DNA of 64,000 nucleotides from Roseovarius marisflavi (GCF_900142625.1 NZ_FRBN01000015.1:23682-87681); one strand, 5' to 3'; shown: positions 31,347 through 41,285, numbered from the stretch's first letter. Notes: a model not told the origin generated them from the letters alone. Numbers and translations are program-made.

Positions 31347-32732
31347 TCACATGCCGCGCGGCGAGGCCAACAACCACAGGCCAAAAACGGTGTAGAGCAC
31401 CATGAAAAGCGCCAATGGCGCCTGCCCGAGCACCGCGCGCCGGGTGCTGTGGATGTGCTGCATCGCCACGGCGTGGGCGAGCAGGATGGCGATCACATGC
31501 CCCGCCACCACAGTGCCCGCCTGCGCCAGCCAGATCACCTTGACCGTGCCGGGCGTGTTCAAGAACCCGGTGGTCACATGATAGTCGGCGAGCCCCAGAA
31601 GATCCGCCCCCCGCCCCAGCGGATCATTGAGCGCCTTGAGCACATATTGCCCATCCACCAGCAAGGAGGTCAGGTAATGTGCGATATGATAAGCAAGCGC
31701 GATCGGCAGGATCGTCGGCGCATAGCGGCAAAACACGCACGCCAGCGGCTTTTGCCCGCCGACAATCCGCTCGCCCAGCCACAAACAGCCCAGAAACGCC
31801 AAAATCAGCGCCGCATTGGCCACAAAAAGCCCCACGAGATTGGGCAGGATCACCGCAGAGCGGCCCGGAAATTCAAGCGGGTTGATGCCAAGAACGCCCA
31901 TCCACCAAAAGGTTTCATTCAGCCCGTCAAAGCTGCCGCTGCCAAGGATCAAGAGGATGAACACCGCCAACCCAAGCCCAACCTTCGGCGCGCAGAGCAC
32001 CTTCCAGCCGGGCAGGCCAATCGCCAGTCGCCCGCGCGCGCGGCCAAAAAGGGACATGCGCCCATAGGCCCGCATCAGAACGGTCAGCGGCTCTGCCCGC
32101 ACCATCCAGACAGGCCCGAACACCAACAGCCCCGCCAGCGTGACATACCAATAGAGCCCCACGATCACCGCAAGCCGCGCCGGATCGGCCGGGGCCGGAT
32201 CGGCCAGCAAAAACCCTGCATAGGCGAGAAAAACCACCACCCCCGGCCAAACCCCAAGCCAGCGCGGATAGCGCAACGGCGCGCGCATCCCCGTCAGGCG
32301 ACCGATCATCGCGGCCGGGCCTGTCCATGGATTGCTCCAGCGCCAGTGATTGCCGATCAGCCCCTGCGCCGAGACCATCGCGATCCACCAGACCACCCAG
32401 ACAAAAAGCGGCATCGGATTGACCAGCGGATCGCGTGACCCGGCGAGCCCGCGCCAGACGAGCACGCCCAGGCCCGCCGCCGCCAAGACACTTGTCACAT
32501 GGCGCAGCAAGGCGCCGCGCGCCCGCATCATCGCCAGAGGCCGAAAGAGTGCCGCCGCCAGCCCGCCGGGCAAGAGCGCCAAAAGCACGACCGTCAGGAC
32601 CACGGTCGCGCCACCGGCCGCGATATAGGCATCCGTTGGCAAAAGCAGGACAAACCCCTGCTCCGAGGCATGCGCCCAAAGCGCGTCGGCCATCAGCACA
32701 ACGAAAACCCCACTCAGGGCGATCACCCGCAT
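31347..32732 (-). CDS. Polytopic membrane protein of unknown function
   Basis: Protein of 461 residues with roughly ten to twelve hydrophobic helices. It opens with a possible cleavable or anchoring first segment ('LSGVFVVLMADALWAHASEQG'). Conserved-looking short motifs in loops are 'IGNHWRWSNPWTGPAAM' and 'ALAYHIAHYLTSLLVDGQY', the latter with a His pair in a helix that could bind metal or haem. I cannot assign a family with confidence. It stands alone: an intergenic terminator lies just before the acidic protein gene upstream, and ABC system 2 lies downstream in the same direction (gap of about 96 bases). Confidence 0.75.
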   Translation of the reverse strand: MRVIALSGVFVVLMADALWAHASEQGFVLLLPTDAYIAAGGATVVLTVVLLALLPGGLAAALFRPLAMMRARGALLRHVTSVLAAAGLGVLVWRGLAGSRDPLVNPMPLFVWVVWWIAMVSAQGLIGNHWRWSNPWTGPAAMIGRLTGMRAPLRYPRWLGVWPGVVVFLAYAGFLLADPAPADPARLAVIVGLYWYVTLAGLLVFGPVWMVRAEPLTVLMRAYGRMSLFGRARGRLAIGLPGWKVLCAPKVGLGLAVFILLILGSGSFDGLNETFWWMGVLGINPLEFPGRSAVILPNLVGLFVANAALILAFLGCLWLGERIVGGQKPLACVFCRYAPTILPIALAYHIAHYLTSLLVDGQYVLKALNDPLGRGADLLGLADYHVTTGFLNTPGTVKVIWLAQAGTVVAGHVIAILLAHAVAMQHIHSTRRAVLGQAPLALFMVLYTVFGLWLLASPRGM

Positions 32733-32820
32733 GTCTTGCCCCTTTTCGTCACTTCCGGGCCAATCCTATAGACCGCACGCGTGCAAGAAAGCGCCAAATC
32801 ACCGCAGGCTGCGCACAACA

Positions 32821-32849
32821 AAACCCCCGGCATTGCCTGCCGGGGGTTT
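32821..32849. terminator. Bidirectional-looking rho-independent terminator
   Basis: A perfect 11-bp stem AAACCCCCGGC/GCCGGGGGTTT with loop ATTGCCT. On the minus strand the stem is followed by GTTTTGTTGTG. It terminates the acidic-protein gene, whose stop is 24 bases upstream in that direction. Confidence 0.85.
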
Positions 32850-32872
32850 CATCTTAGATCTCATGACGCGAA

Positions 32873-35092
32873 TCAGCCGACGTTGCGGGCGCCCGGATCG
32901 CGATAGTCGGTCTCGTTGGTGACAGAGAACCGCCCACCGGCCAGCTTTTGAAGCTTACCCTGACGCAGCAGTTGGCCAAACGACCGCAGGCCGTCTTCGC
33001 GAGAAAAGCTTTCCTGCTCGACCTCTTTGAGCTTGCCCATAAGCATCGGGCGCGAGAATTGCGGGCGCCCTTCGACATCGGCAAGGTAAGCCGCCGCCGC
33101 CTCAAGCAGCTCAGGAAGCTGGTTAGCGCCCATTTCCTCTGCAAAGGCGCTAAATCCGCTATCGCCGTCGGTCTGTTCCATTTCGGGCGCGATGTCAGAG
33201 GCCGACACACGGCGCGGGCGAATCGGCTCGCGCGGGGTATCGATCCGCTGTTCCGCAACCAACTTGAGCGGCGCAGGGCGTGCTTCTTCGGGGCGGGCAG
33301 AGCGCCCGGCATCGGACACCACCTGCGGACGACGCGGGCGTACAACGCTGGCCAGATCGTCGCGATAGGCCGAGTCGTCAACACCGCGGCTCGGCTTGGC
33401 GCCTGCTTCGGTTTCGGCACGGGTTGCGGCCACAGCGGCGCGCAGATGCTGGATCGCATTGCGGCGCTGGCTTGACGCCGGTGCATCGAGCTGATGATCG
33501 GTCTCGTCAAAAATCCGCGTCAGATCAGACGGGGTTTCCGCAGTCTCAAGCTTGCGGCGCCCCTGTTGCGGCTCTTCATCCTGCTCCTCTTCGGACTCGA
33601 AGTCGGCGGCGGTCTCTTCTTCAATCTCCGCGTCATCTTCATCTTCGGCTTCGGCAGCATCGTCTTCGGCTGCGTCTTCGAGATCATCGCCAGCATCTTC
33701 TGCCGCGTCTTCAATCTCATCTTCAATCTCGGCAAAATCTTCAGCCAGATCGTTTTCAAACTCGGCCTCCACCTCGGCCAGTTCGCGCTGAAGCTCGGCC
33801 TCTTCTTCCGGGCTAAGGAAAGAGTCGCCCTCTTCAAAGAGGTTGCTATCGCTTTCCTCGGAAGTGTCATCGTCTTCCTGGAAAAGCCCGCTTGCCAAAG
33901 CCGCCTCAAACTCGGCGCGCTTGATCTTGATGACCCGCGCATTTGTCAGCGCAGGCCCGTTTTCCGCAGCGGCCGCCACCGATAGCTCGGCCTCTGGCGC
34001 GACGGTCTCTTCGATCTCGGCGATTTCTTCGATTTCAACCCTGGCTGTTTCGACGGGCATTGAATCGGCCAGCAAACTGGCCAGCGTATCCTCGAACTCG
34101 TTTCTACCGTCCGACACGACCGGGGCAACGTCGCCTTGCGCGATCTCCTGCGCCTCGCCGTCGTCCTCGACCTCTTGTGCGACCTCTTGCGGCGCGTCCT
34201 CGTCTTCGGCGGCTTCCATCGCATTCGCACGGGCCATGATCGCGGTTAGTTCATCATCGTCGATTTCGACCATGGAATAGCTTGCGTCGGTGCTCTGGGC
34301 CGCATCATCTTCGGCCAGGGCCGCATTCAGATCGGCGGTCGTGGTGTCGATAAAGTCCTGCGCGTGCTCGTCTTCATTATACTCATCCGCACCAAAGCTT
34401 TGCTCGGCGCCGGACACGACCGAACGAATCCGGCTCAGCTTGGCGGCGATGCTCTCGCTGCCGCCGGACGCAGCAGGCTCTTGCACCTGCTCCAGATCCT
34501 GCGCGACGTCTTCGGCCTCGACCTCGGGCTGCACATCGTCCTGCGCAACCGGCTCGGGCTCGGCCACGGCTTCTTCTTCCAGACCTTCGGGCATCTCGAC
34601 CGGGGCGGCCTCTGCCACCTCTGTCTGGATGTCTTCGGAAATCTCTTTCTCGACCACCTCAGGCGCAGCAACCTCTTGCTCGGGGGCCGATTGTTCGACC
34701 TCCGGTTCCGGTGTCGGCTCGGGGCTTGGCGCGACGTCCTGCACCGGCTCCGGGGCCGGCTCGGGCGCCTGCTCGGGGGCCGGGGCTTGTGCCTCTGGCG
34801 CATTGGCCAGTGCGACGGCCTGACCAAGGGCGGTCCCGGCCTCTGCCCGCAGCACGATCTTGCCCTGCTCTTCATGCGCCTCGACGCGCCGTGCGATTTC
34901 CCGCTCGGCGATCCGCGCCAGCATCTCTGCATCAGGGGTGGGCGGTTCGGCACCGAAATACCGGTCATCCGCCGCCAGATCGCGGAAATATTCCGCAATC
35001 GCTTTCATTGTGTCAAATGAATCGTCAAAACCTTCCAACGTACACGAGAACGTGCCGTAGGAGACTGTTAGAATCTTGCTTGAACCAACCAT
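32873..35092 (-). CDS. Very acidic 739-residue protein, conserved ends, disordered middle
   Basis: Cytoplasmic-looking protein with no signal or membrane helix. Residues 1-85 form a compact N-terminal domain ('SSKILTVSYGTFSCTLEGF', 'AIAEYFRDLAADDRYFG'). A long Glu/Asp/Ala/Pro-rich middle (about 90-560) must be largely disordered. Residues about 650-739 form a C-terminal domain ('LLEAAAAYLADVEGRPQFSR', 'FGQLLRQGKLQKLAGGRFSV'). I know similar proteins only as rhodobacterial hypotheticals. The layout suggests a scaffold or a nucleoid/ribosome-mimic acidic protein; this is inference. It is divergent from thiN across 148 bases. Confidence 0.8.
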   Translation of the reverse strand: MVGSSKILTVSYGTFSCTLEGFDDSFDTMKAIAEYFRDLAADDRYFGAEPPTPDAEMLARIAEREIARRVEAHEEQGKIVLRAEAGTALGQAVALANAPEAQAPAPEQAPEPAPEPVQDVAPSPEPTPEPEVEQSAPEQEVAAPEVVEKEISEDIQTEVAEAAPVEMPEGLEEEAVAEPEPVAQDDVQPEVEAEDVAQDLEQVQEPAASGGSESIAAKLSRIRSVVSGAEQSFGADEYNEDEHAQDFIDTTTADLNAALAEDDAAQSTDASYSMVEIDDDELTAIMARANAMEAAEDEDAPQEVAQEVEDDGEAQEIAQGDVAPVVSDGRNEFEDTLASLLADSMPVETARVEIEEIAEIEETVAPEAELSVAAAAENGPALTNARVIKIKRAEFEAALASGLFQEDDDTSEESDSNLFEEGDSFLSPEEEAELQRELAEVEAEFENDLAEDFAEIEDEIEDAAEDAGDDLEDAAEDDAAEAEDEDDAEIEEETAADFESEEEQDEEPQQGRRKLETAETPSDLTRIFDETDHQLDAPASSQRRNAIQHLRAAVAATRAETEAGAKPSRGVDDSAYRDDLASVVRPRRPQVVSDAGRSARPEEARPAPLKLVAEQRIDTPREPIRPRRVSASDIAPEMEQTDGDSGFSAFAEEMGANQLPELLEAAAAYLADVEGRPQFSRPMLMGKLKEVEQESFSREDGLRSFGQLLRQGKLQKLAGGRFSVTNETDYRDPGARNVG

Positions 35093-35240
35093 ATTAATTG
35101 CTCGCTTTGCTTGCCTGCAAAGACAGGGTTTACCATGACACCCAAGACCAAAGACGCTCGATTCCTAGATTTTTACCGTATCATTTCATGGTCAGAATGT
35201 GACATCTGGTCTGCAAGCGCAACGATAAGGTGATAATACA

Positions 35241-35915
35241 ATGATTGTTCGCGAAAATGAACCAATCACCCTGATCGGGGGGGCAGCGGTCACGTTAACC
35301 CTTTTGGCGCGCGCCCGCGCCCTTGCCCCGATCATAGTGGCAGCAGACGGCGGCGCGGATGCCGCCCTTGCCCATGGTGCCATGCCGCAGGCGGTGATTG
35401 GCGACTTTGACAGCATCTCCGAGGACGCACGCGCGCGCATCCCAACCGCCGCGCAATACCCCATTGCCGATCAGGACAGCACCGATTTTGACAAATGTCT
35501 TGGCAATATCGCAAGTCCGCTGATCATCGGCATCGGGTTTTCCGGGGATCGCCTTGATCATCAGCTGGCGGCCTATAACACCCTCGTGCGCCACCCCTGG
35601 CGGCGCTGCATTCTGCTGGGCCGCGAGGAACTGATATTTCTCGCCCCGCCTTCGATTGACATCAACCTTGAGGCCGATTGCCCGATCTCGCTTTTCCCGA
35701 TGGGCGCGGTCGAAGGCATCTCGGACGGGCTTGCCTATCCGATCGGCGGGCTGAACTTTGCCCCGGACGGAAGGGTCGGCACCTCGAACACCGCGCTTGG
35801 GCCGGTACATCTTTCGGTGACCGCGCCCAAGATGCTTGTGATCCTGCCGCAATCCACCTTCGAGGAAGCCGCTCGCGCCCTGGGCGCCACCAGTGCCCGC
35901 TGGCCCGGCCCCTGA
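35241..35915 (+). CDS. thiN: Thiamine diphosphokinase
   Basis: Enzyme of 224 residues that makes thiamine diphosphate from thiamine and ATP. Family motifs are 'VAADGGADAAL', 'AVIGDFDSISEDA', 'DQDSTDFDKCL' (catalytic acidic residues) and 'GFSGDRLDHQLAAYNTL'. The C-terminal thiamine-binding domain contains 'GLAYPIGGLNF' and 'GTSNTA'. AAGGTG lies upstream of the ATG. I see no TPP riboswitch in the 148-base leader, consistent with a salvage role. Confidence 0.94.
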   Translation: MIVRENEPITLIGGAAVTLTLLARARALAPIIVAADGGADAALAHGAMPQAVIGDFDSISEDARARIPTAAQYPIADQDSTDFDKCLGNIASPLIIGIGFSGDRLDHQLAAYNTLVRHPWRRCILLGREELIFLAPPSIDINLEADCPISLFPMGAVEGISDGLAYPIGGLNFAPDGRVGTSNTALGPVHLSVTAPKMLVILPQSTFEEAARALGATSARWPGP

Positions 35916-35981
35916 GCGGGGTGATTGCACAGGCACGCGCGTGCGTTAGAATAAGCCCAAAACAGGCAGGACAGACAGAGC

Positions 35982-37616
35982 ATGACCCCGCTAAAACTTA
36001 TCGGCACCTGGATTGATGCGGTTGTCTTCGATCTTGGGCGGCAAATGCGCTGGACCTTCCTCCCGCCGCTGATGATCTATTTCGCCGCCGGGTTTTCCGG
36101 GCTGACGATGATTGTCGGCACCTTCTTTGTGAAGGAATACCTTGATCTCTCGGCCGCCTATCTTGCCGGGCTTGCGTTTTGGGCGGGTCTGCCCTGGGCG
36201 CTCAAGATGCCGCTGGGGCATCTGGTCGATATCTTCTGGCGCTGGAAATGGCTCTTGGTCTATCTCGGCGCCGGGTTGATCGGGCTGTCGGTCTTTATCA
36301 TGTACCTTGTGCTGACCCAGACCGCGATGATGCAGGCGATCATGCCGATCAGCGCCTGGTACGTCGCCTCTTACCTTCTGGCGCCAAGCGGGCTTGTCAT
36401 TCAGGATGCCGTCGCCGATGCCATGTCGGTCGAGGCGGTGCCACGCTTTGACGATACCGGCGCGCCGATCCCGCTTGAGGATGCGCGCGCCATGCACACA
36501 ACGATGCAGACGCTTGGCCGCTTTGCCCTTATTTCCGGCACGGTCGCGGTGGCCATGCTCAACATTTACATGTTTTCGGGGATTGAGGCGCTGGACGATG
36601 CCGCGAAGACGGCGACCTATGCCGGCATTTACCTTGTGGCGCTTTTGATCCCGCTGGTTTCGGTCTCGGGCGTGGTTCTGGCCGCGGTTCAGAAAATCCG
36701 CATGCGCCGCAACCTGTTACGCCGTGGCCTGAGCGACGCCGAGGCAGATACCCTGTTTGAACGCCCGGATGAGAAAACTACGCCGAACCCGTGGTATTTC
36801 ATTGGCGGCGCGGGCTTCGTGGCGCTGTCGCTGACCATTGGCCTTGGCGATGTGCCCTATGGTCAGGAAATCATCTTTGCCGGGTCGATGGCGATTGTCC
36901 TTTTGCTGATGCGGCAACTGGTGTCGGTGCTGCCCCCGGCCAAGGCGCGCGCGCTGATTGGCACTGCGGTTGTGATCTTCATCTTTCGCGCCACGCCGCG
37001 CCCAGGCGATGGGTTGACCTGGTTCGAGATTGACGTGCTGAAATTCGATCAGCAATTCCTGTCGATCCTGTCGCTGATCACCTCGGTGCTAACGCTGGTG
37101 GGCATGGTGGTGCTGCGCCCGCTGATGGCGCATCGCCCGATTGTCTATATCGTCGTGCTTCTGACGCTGGCGGGGGGGATTATGTCGCTGCCCAATATCG
37201 GGCTTTACTATGGGATTCAGGAAATCACCGGCGCGATGACGGGGGGCGTGGTCGACGCCCGCTTTATCGCCATTCTCGATACCGCCATTGAATCGCCCTT
37301 GGGACAGATCGCGATGATCCCGATGCTGGCCTGGATCGCGCGCAATGCGCCCTCGAACCTAAAGGCCACTTTCTTTGCGGTGATGGCGTCGTTTACCAAT
37401 CTGGCGCTTTCGGCCAGTTCGCTGTTTACCAAGTACCTCAACGAGGTCTTCGTGATCACCCGCGAAGTCACCGATCCGGTCAGCGGTGCGGTGACAACAC
37501 CCGCCGATTACACCGACCTTGGGATTCTTCTGGTCCTTGTGACGGCGCTTACGGTGGGGCTTCCGCTGGTGGCGGTGACACTTGTGCAAAACTCACACTT
37601 GCGCACCCCGGACTGA
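35982..37616 (+). CDS. Major-facilitator-type carrier (BT1/AmpG-like)
   Basis: Integral membrane protein of 544 residues with about 12-14 helices. The segment 'PWALKMPLGHLVDIFWRWKW' fits the cytoplasmic loop 2-3 of major facilitators and resembles the folate-biopterin transporter (BT1) and AmpG groups. A central cytosolic loop ('VQKIRMRRNLLRRGLSDAEAD') separates the halves. The substrate cannot be read from sequence. It is 66 bases downstream of thiN; the short gap allows cotranscription but gives no proof of a thiamine link. Confidence 0.75.
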   Translation: MTPLKLIGTWIDAVVFDLGRQMRWTFLPPLMIYFAAGFSGLTMIVGTFFVKEYLDLSAAYLAGLAFWAGLPWALKMPLGHLVDIFWRWKWLLVYLGAGLIGLSVFIMYLVLTQTAMMQAIMPISAWYVASYLLAPSGLVIQDAVADAMSVEAVPRFDDTGAPIPLEDARAMHTTMQTLGRFALISGTVAVAMLNIYMFSGIEALDDAAKTATYAGIYLVALLIPLVSVSGVVLAAVQKIRMRRNLLRRGLSDAEADTLFERPDEKTTPNPWYFIGGAGFVALSLTIGLGDVPYGQEIIFAGSMAIVLLLMRQLVSVLPPAKARALIGTAVVIFIFRATPRPGDGLTWFEIDVLKFDQQFLSILSLITSVLTLVGMVVLRPLMAHRPIVYIVVLLTLAGGIMSLPNIGLYYGIQEITGAMTGGVVDARFIAILDTAIESPLGQIAMIPMLAWIARNAPSNLKATFFAVMASFTNLALSASSLFTKYLNEVFVITREVTDPVSGAVTTPADYTDLGILLVLVTALTVGLPLVAVTLVQNSHLRTPD

Positions 37617-37764
37617 GTACAACCCAGACCTGCCGAGTTTGCGTAAATCCGCTCAAGCCACGGTACATAAACAGAAATTCAGTAGATAAGAGCGCATAAA
37701 TCGGCCTATCCTGATGGTCAGTTCCAACCCGGCAAGTTTTCCTTGTGTATCCGTCAGGCACCTC

Positions 37765-39045
37765 ATGACCAAAACGCGCTGTTACAGCGACCAGATCGAC
37801 GACCTGCGCCGCGCCGATGCGTCGTCAGCCACGGAAATCAGCCTGCGTTTTGTTCTCATTGCCGCGACAAGCCTGATCCTCTGGGCCACGACCGAAAACC
37901 TGGCCATGCTGGTCTGGGGGTTTGGCTATATTGGCATGAGCGGCACTTATATCCTCTTCCTTGCCTCGCGTCGGCTATCGGGAAGCTTGCGCACCTATTT
38001 GACCTTCCTGTGCCTGAGCATTCTGCTGTCGTGCTGGTATGTGTCGGCGATGATCTATCTGATCACGCTGGACAGCAGGGTTTACGAGTTCTTCGGGATC
38101 TGCGGCATCATCGGGCTTGGGCTTTACTATCTCAGCCGCCACAGCGACCTGACGCTGCTGGCGATCTGGGACAATATCCTTATGTCGCTCAGCATCCTCG
38201 GCGCGGTTCTGGCCTACGCCGGAAAATCCGACAGCACCGCGGGCATGTTGATCATCGCCTTTGCCGGGCTCGGCATAAGTGCGTATTACTCTCTCAACTT
38301 TTTCGAAATGATGCGGACCCGCGCCAAACTGCGCCTTACGCAAGAGGCCGAGGCAGAAGCGCAGAAAATGCGCGCGGTGGGCCAGCTGACGTCCGGCATT
38401 GCCCATGACTTCAACAATATACTGACCGTGATCCGTGGCAATCTTGACCTTCTGACCGAGCTGCCAGAGGCCGATGACCGCGATGTGATGGTAAACGAGG
38501 CGCGCAATTCGGTGGACCGCGCCGCGCATCTGGTGCGTCAGCTTCTGGCCTTTTCGCGCAAATCCCAGATGATGCGCAGTGACCTTGAGCTTGGCAGCTT
38601 TCTGAAGGCCTTTCGTGCATCTCTTCAAGGCCTCCTGCCCGACAGTATTTCGATTGATGTTGCCATGCCCCCTGAGGACATAAGGATCAGGACGGACCGG
38701 CACCTGCTTGAGGCCGCCTTGCTGAACTGCGCGCTGAATGCGCGGGACGCGATGATGCCGAGGGGCGGCACCCTGCGTCTGCGCACCGAGCAGTCAACGA
38801 CACCGGGTGAAATTGCCATCCTGATCGAAGATTCCGGGCCCGGCCTGCACGAGGACATCATAGACCGCGTCACAGAGCCGTTTTTCACCACCAAGTCGGT
38901 TGGCGAAGGATCGGGCCTTGGCCTTTCGATGGTCAAGGGGTTTGCCGAACAGTCCGGCGGGCGGCTCGAACTTAACAACCTGCCGCAGGGCGGGCTTCAG
39001 GTGGCGCTTTTCCTGCCGCTGAGCGCAGCGGGCCAATCGTTCTAA
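37765..39045 (+). CDS. Orphan membrane sensor histidine kinase
   Basis: Kinase of 426 residues. Six hydrophobic helices span about residues 25-180 with short loops, so the sensor is probably the membrane bundle itself. The H-box 'SGIAHDFNNILTVIRGN' holds His214. The ATPase domain has 'LNCALNARDAM', 'IEDSGPGLHEDI' and 'GEGSGLGLSMVKGFAEQSGG'. An in-frame ATG at 37714 would add 17 residues; neither start has a clear ribosome binding site. No response regulator is adjacent. Its stop overlaps the convergent MATE gene stop by four bases. Confidence 0.88.
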   Translation: MTKTRCYSDQIDDLRRADASSATEISLRFVLIAATSLILWATTENLAMLVWGFGYIGMSGTYILFLASRRLSGSLRTYLTFLCLSILLSCWYVSAMIYLITLDSRVYEFFGICGIIGLGLYYLSRHSDLTLLAIWDNILMSLSILGAVLAYAGKSDSTAGMLIIAFAGLGISAYYSLNFFEMMRTRAKLRLTQEAEAEAQKMRAVGQLTSGIAHDFNNILTVIRGNLDLLTELPEADDRDVMVNEARNSVDRAAHLVRQLLAFSRKSQMMRSDLELGSFLKAFRASLQGLLPDSISIDVAMPPEDIRIRTDRHLLEAALLNCALNARDAMMPRGGTLRLRTEQSTTPGEIAILIEDSGPGLHEDIIDRVTEPFFTTKSVGEGSGLGLSMVKGFAEQSGGRLELNNLPQGGLQVALFLPLSAAGQSF

Positions 39046-40361
39046 CCCGCGACCCCCCGCTCAAGCGCCGGATAGCGAAGCCCGAGTGTGATGCCGCGCG
39101 CAATGAAGCTTATCAACAGCGCCAGCCATAGCCCGTGATTGCCCATCACCGGCAAAAGCACGGCAACCGCGATGCCATAGATCACAAGGCTGACCGCCAT
39201 CATGTTGCGCATGTCGCGGCTGCGCGTGGCGCCGATGAACACCCCGTCCAGCATATAGGCCGCCAGCCCCAGAACCGGGGCCAGCACCATGTAAATCAGA
39301 TAGGTGCGCGCCGCATCCTGCACCGCCGGGGCCTTGGCCATCACGTCGATGATCGTCCCGCCGAAGACGGCAAAGCACGTCGCGAGCGCGAGGCACACCA
39401 CCAGCCCCCATTGGCTTGTCATGATCGCAGAACGCCGCAACAGGCCCCGGTTGCGCGCGCCGTAAGCCTGCCCGACAAGCGCCTCGGCGGAAAAGGCGAA
39501 ACCGTCAAGCGCATGCGCGGTGATGCTCAGGAATTGCAGCAACACCTGATTGGCCGCCAGCGTCACATCGCCAAAGCCGCTTCCCATGAACAGGAAGGAC
39601 ACGAAAATCACCTGAAGCATCAGGGATCGCAAAAGGATATCGCTGTTCACCGCCGCCATGTTGCGCAGGCGCTCGGCGTCAAACACCCGTGGCCAATCGC
39701 GCCATGCGGGCACCGCAAAGGCATCGCGGCAAAACCAGAAGCCAAGCGCAAGCCCGCTCCATTCCGCGATCACCGTGGCCCGCGCCACACCGGCCACGCC
39801 CCAGTCAAGCCCAAGCACGAACCACAGATCAAGCAGGATATTGGCGCCGTTCATCAGCACCTGAATGAACAGCACGGCGCGCGTGCGCTCTTGCGCGATA
39901 AGCCAGCCGGTCATGCCAAAAAGCGCGATCATCGCCGGCGCGCTCCAGACCCGGATCGCGAGATATTCGCGCGTCATTCCCTCGACCTCGGCACTCGCCG
40001 GAGAGAGCTGAAACGCACCCCAGAAGATAGGTGCCTGAAGCGCGATAAGCGCGACGCCCCCGGCAAAGCCGATCATCAGGGCGCGGGTCAAAAGCGCGGC
40101 AACCTCGCCCACCTGCCCGGCGCCATGCGCCTGACTTGTAAGACCCGTGGTGCCCATCCGCAAAAAGCCGAAAATCCAGTAAATGCCGGTCAGGATCACC
40201 GCGCCAATGCCCACGGCGCCAATCGGCGCGGCAAGCCCAAGCTGTCCGACCACGCCGGTATCGACCGCGCCCAAAATCGGCACCGTCGCATTGGATATCA
40301 CGATCGGAAGCGCAATCCTGAGAACCCGCCTGTGGGTCATCGACATGGTTGTATCAGCCAT
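39042..40361 (-). CDS. MATE-family efflux transporter
   Basis: Inner-membrane antiporter of 439 residues with 12 predicted helices arranged as two homologous halves. 'IALPIVISNATVPILGAVDTGVVGQLG' (first helix and loop) and 'GLTSQAHGAGQ' are NorM/DinF-type features. It exports cationic drugs or metabolites using Na+ or H+; the substrate is unknown. Its start overlaps the upstream thioesterase gene by 8 bases, so the three minus-strand genes here form an operon. Confidence 0.92.
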   Translation of the reverse strand: MADTTMSMTHRRVLRIALPIVISNATVPILGAVDTGVVGQLGLAAPIGAVGIGAVILTGIYWIFGFLRMGTTGLTSQAHGAGQVGEVAALLTRALMIGFAGGVALIALQAPIFWGAFQLSPASAEVEGMTREYLAIRVWSAPAMIALFGMTGWLIAQERTRAVLFIQVLMNGANILLDLWFVLGLDWGVAGVARATVIAEWSGLALGFWFCRDAFAVPAWRDWPRVFDAERLRNMAAVNSDILLRSLMLQVIFVSFLFMGSGFGDVTLAANQVLLQFLSITAHALDGFAFSAEALVGQAYGARNRGLLRRSAIMTSQWGLVVCLALATCFAVFGGTIIDVMAKAPAVQDAARTYLIYMVLAPVLGLAAYMLDGVFIGATRSRDMRNMMAVSLVIYGIAVAVLLPVMGNHGLWLALLISFIARGITLGLRYPALERGVAG

Positions 40362-40863
40362 CCCGACGCGGCATCAGGAAATGCCCCGTTGCCTGCGCAA
40401 AGGGACGCCCGCGATTGTCCTGCCATGCCTCGACATGCACGCTTGCATAGCGCCGCCCGGAACGGTTGATCTGCGCGCGCGCATAGGCATCGCGCGGCAA
40501 TCCCGAGCGCAGGTAATCGACGGTGAAATCAATCGTCTTGGGAAGGCGCGGAAGATCGCCCCCGACAAGCGTCTCGGCGTCAAACGCCCCGCTTTCGATC
40601 TCTTCCCAGAGCGTGCCCCAGCTTAGCCCGATGATCGCCGTGATTTCTAGAAACGCCGCCGTCGCGCCGCCATGCAGGGCGGGCAAAAGCGGATTGCCGA
40701 TAAGCTTTTCCTGAAACGGCATGATCGCCGTCAACTCGTCGCCGCGCCGGTCAAACTGAACCCCCAGAAAGCGGATATAGGGCACGCCATCTACAAGAGC
40801 CTTGAGCGCCGCATCGCGCCGCTGCTTGACCACCTGCACAGGTTCGGGACGGGGACGCGCCAT
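40354..40863 (-). CDS. Hot-dog fold thioesterase (PaaI family), larger paralogue
   Basis: Thioesterase of 169 residues. 'PLLPALHGGATAAFLEITA' carries the HGG motif of the PaaI/YbdB group. It would hydrolyse an acyl- or aryl-CoA ester. The next gene upstream is a second, shorter member of the same family, abutting it by a 1-base overlap. The pair may act on different chain lengths or form a heteromer (inference). Confidence 0.88.
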   Translation of the reverse strand: MARPRPEPVQVVKQRRDAALKALVDGVPYIRFLGVQFDRRGDELTAIMPFQEKLIGNPLLPALHGGATAAFLEITAIIGLSWGTLWEEIESGAFDAETLVGGDLPRLPKTIDFTVDYLRSGLPRDAYARAQINRSGRRYASVHVEAWQDNRGRPFAQATGHFLMPRRDG

Positions 40864-41285
40864 TATTTGCTCTCCACGGTAAAGGTGCCGGTCGCGGTCG
40901 CCACCGGGCGGTCATCGTCATCATCCATCGCGCGCGCCCGCACGAAGGCCACCGAGCGGGTGATGTGATAGCATTCGGCATGCGCCCTGATCTTTTGGCC
41001 GGGCGTGGCCGGGCGCATGTAATCAATCCGCAGATCAATCGTCGCCGTCCCACCGGGCGAAGACGGATGGCACATCGCCGCCGCCCCGCAACAGGTATCC
41101 ATCAACGCCGAGACCGCGCCGCCGTGAATCACCCCGGTTTCGGGATCACCAACAAAGCGCTCGTCATAATCCATCTCGATTTCTGCCGTGCCATCGCCCA
41201 TACGGCTTAGCCGCATGCCAAGGGCCTGCGCATGCGGCAGGGCCTGCATGAATTGCTTGGCGATCTTGCTTTTGTCCGCGCTCAT
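40863..41285 (-). CDS. Hot-dog fold thioesterase (PaaI family), smaller paralogue
   Basis: Thioesterase of 140 residues with 'DPETGVIHGGAVSALMDTCCG', the family active-site loop, and a C-terminal strand 'SVAFVRARAMDDDDDRPVAT'. It is the first gene of a three-gene run (thioesterase, thioesterase, MATE) and diverges from the MerR genes that precede the beta-oxidation operon. Likely part of acyl-CoA turnover. Confidence 0.88.
   Translation of the reverse strand: MSADKSKIAKQFMQALPHAQALGMRLSRMGDGTAEIEMDYDERFVGDPETGVIHGGAVSALMDTCCGAAAMCHPSSPGGTATIDLRIDYMRPATPGQKIRAHAECYHITRSVAFVRARAMDDDDDRPVATATGTFTVESK

Noticed and set aside
35093..35240. TPP riboswitch before thiamine diphosphokinase
   Set aside because: No CTGAGA / ACCTGA core of the THI box is visible in the leader.
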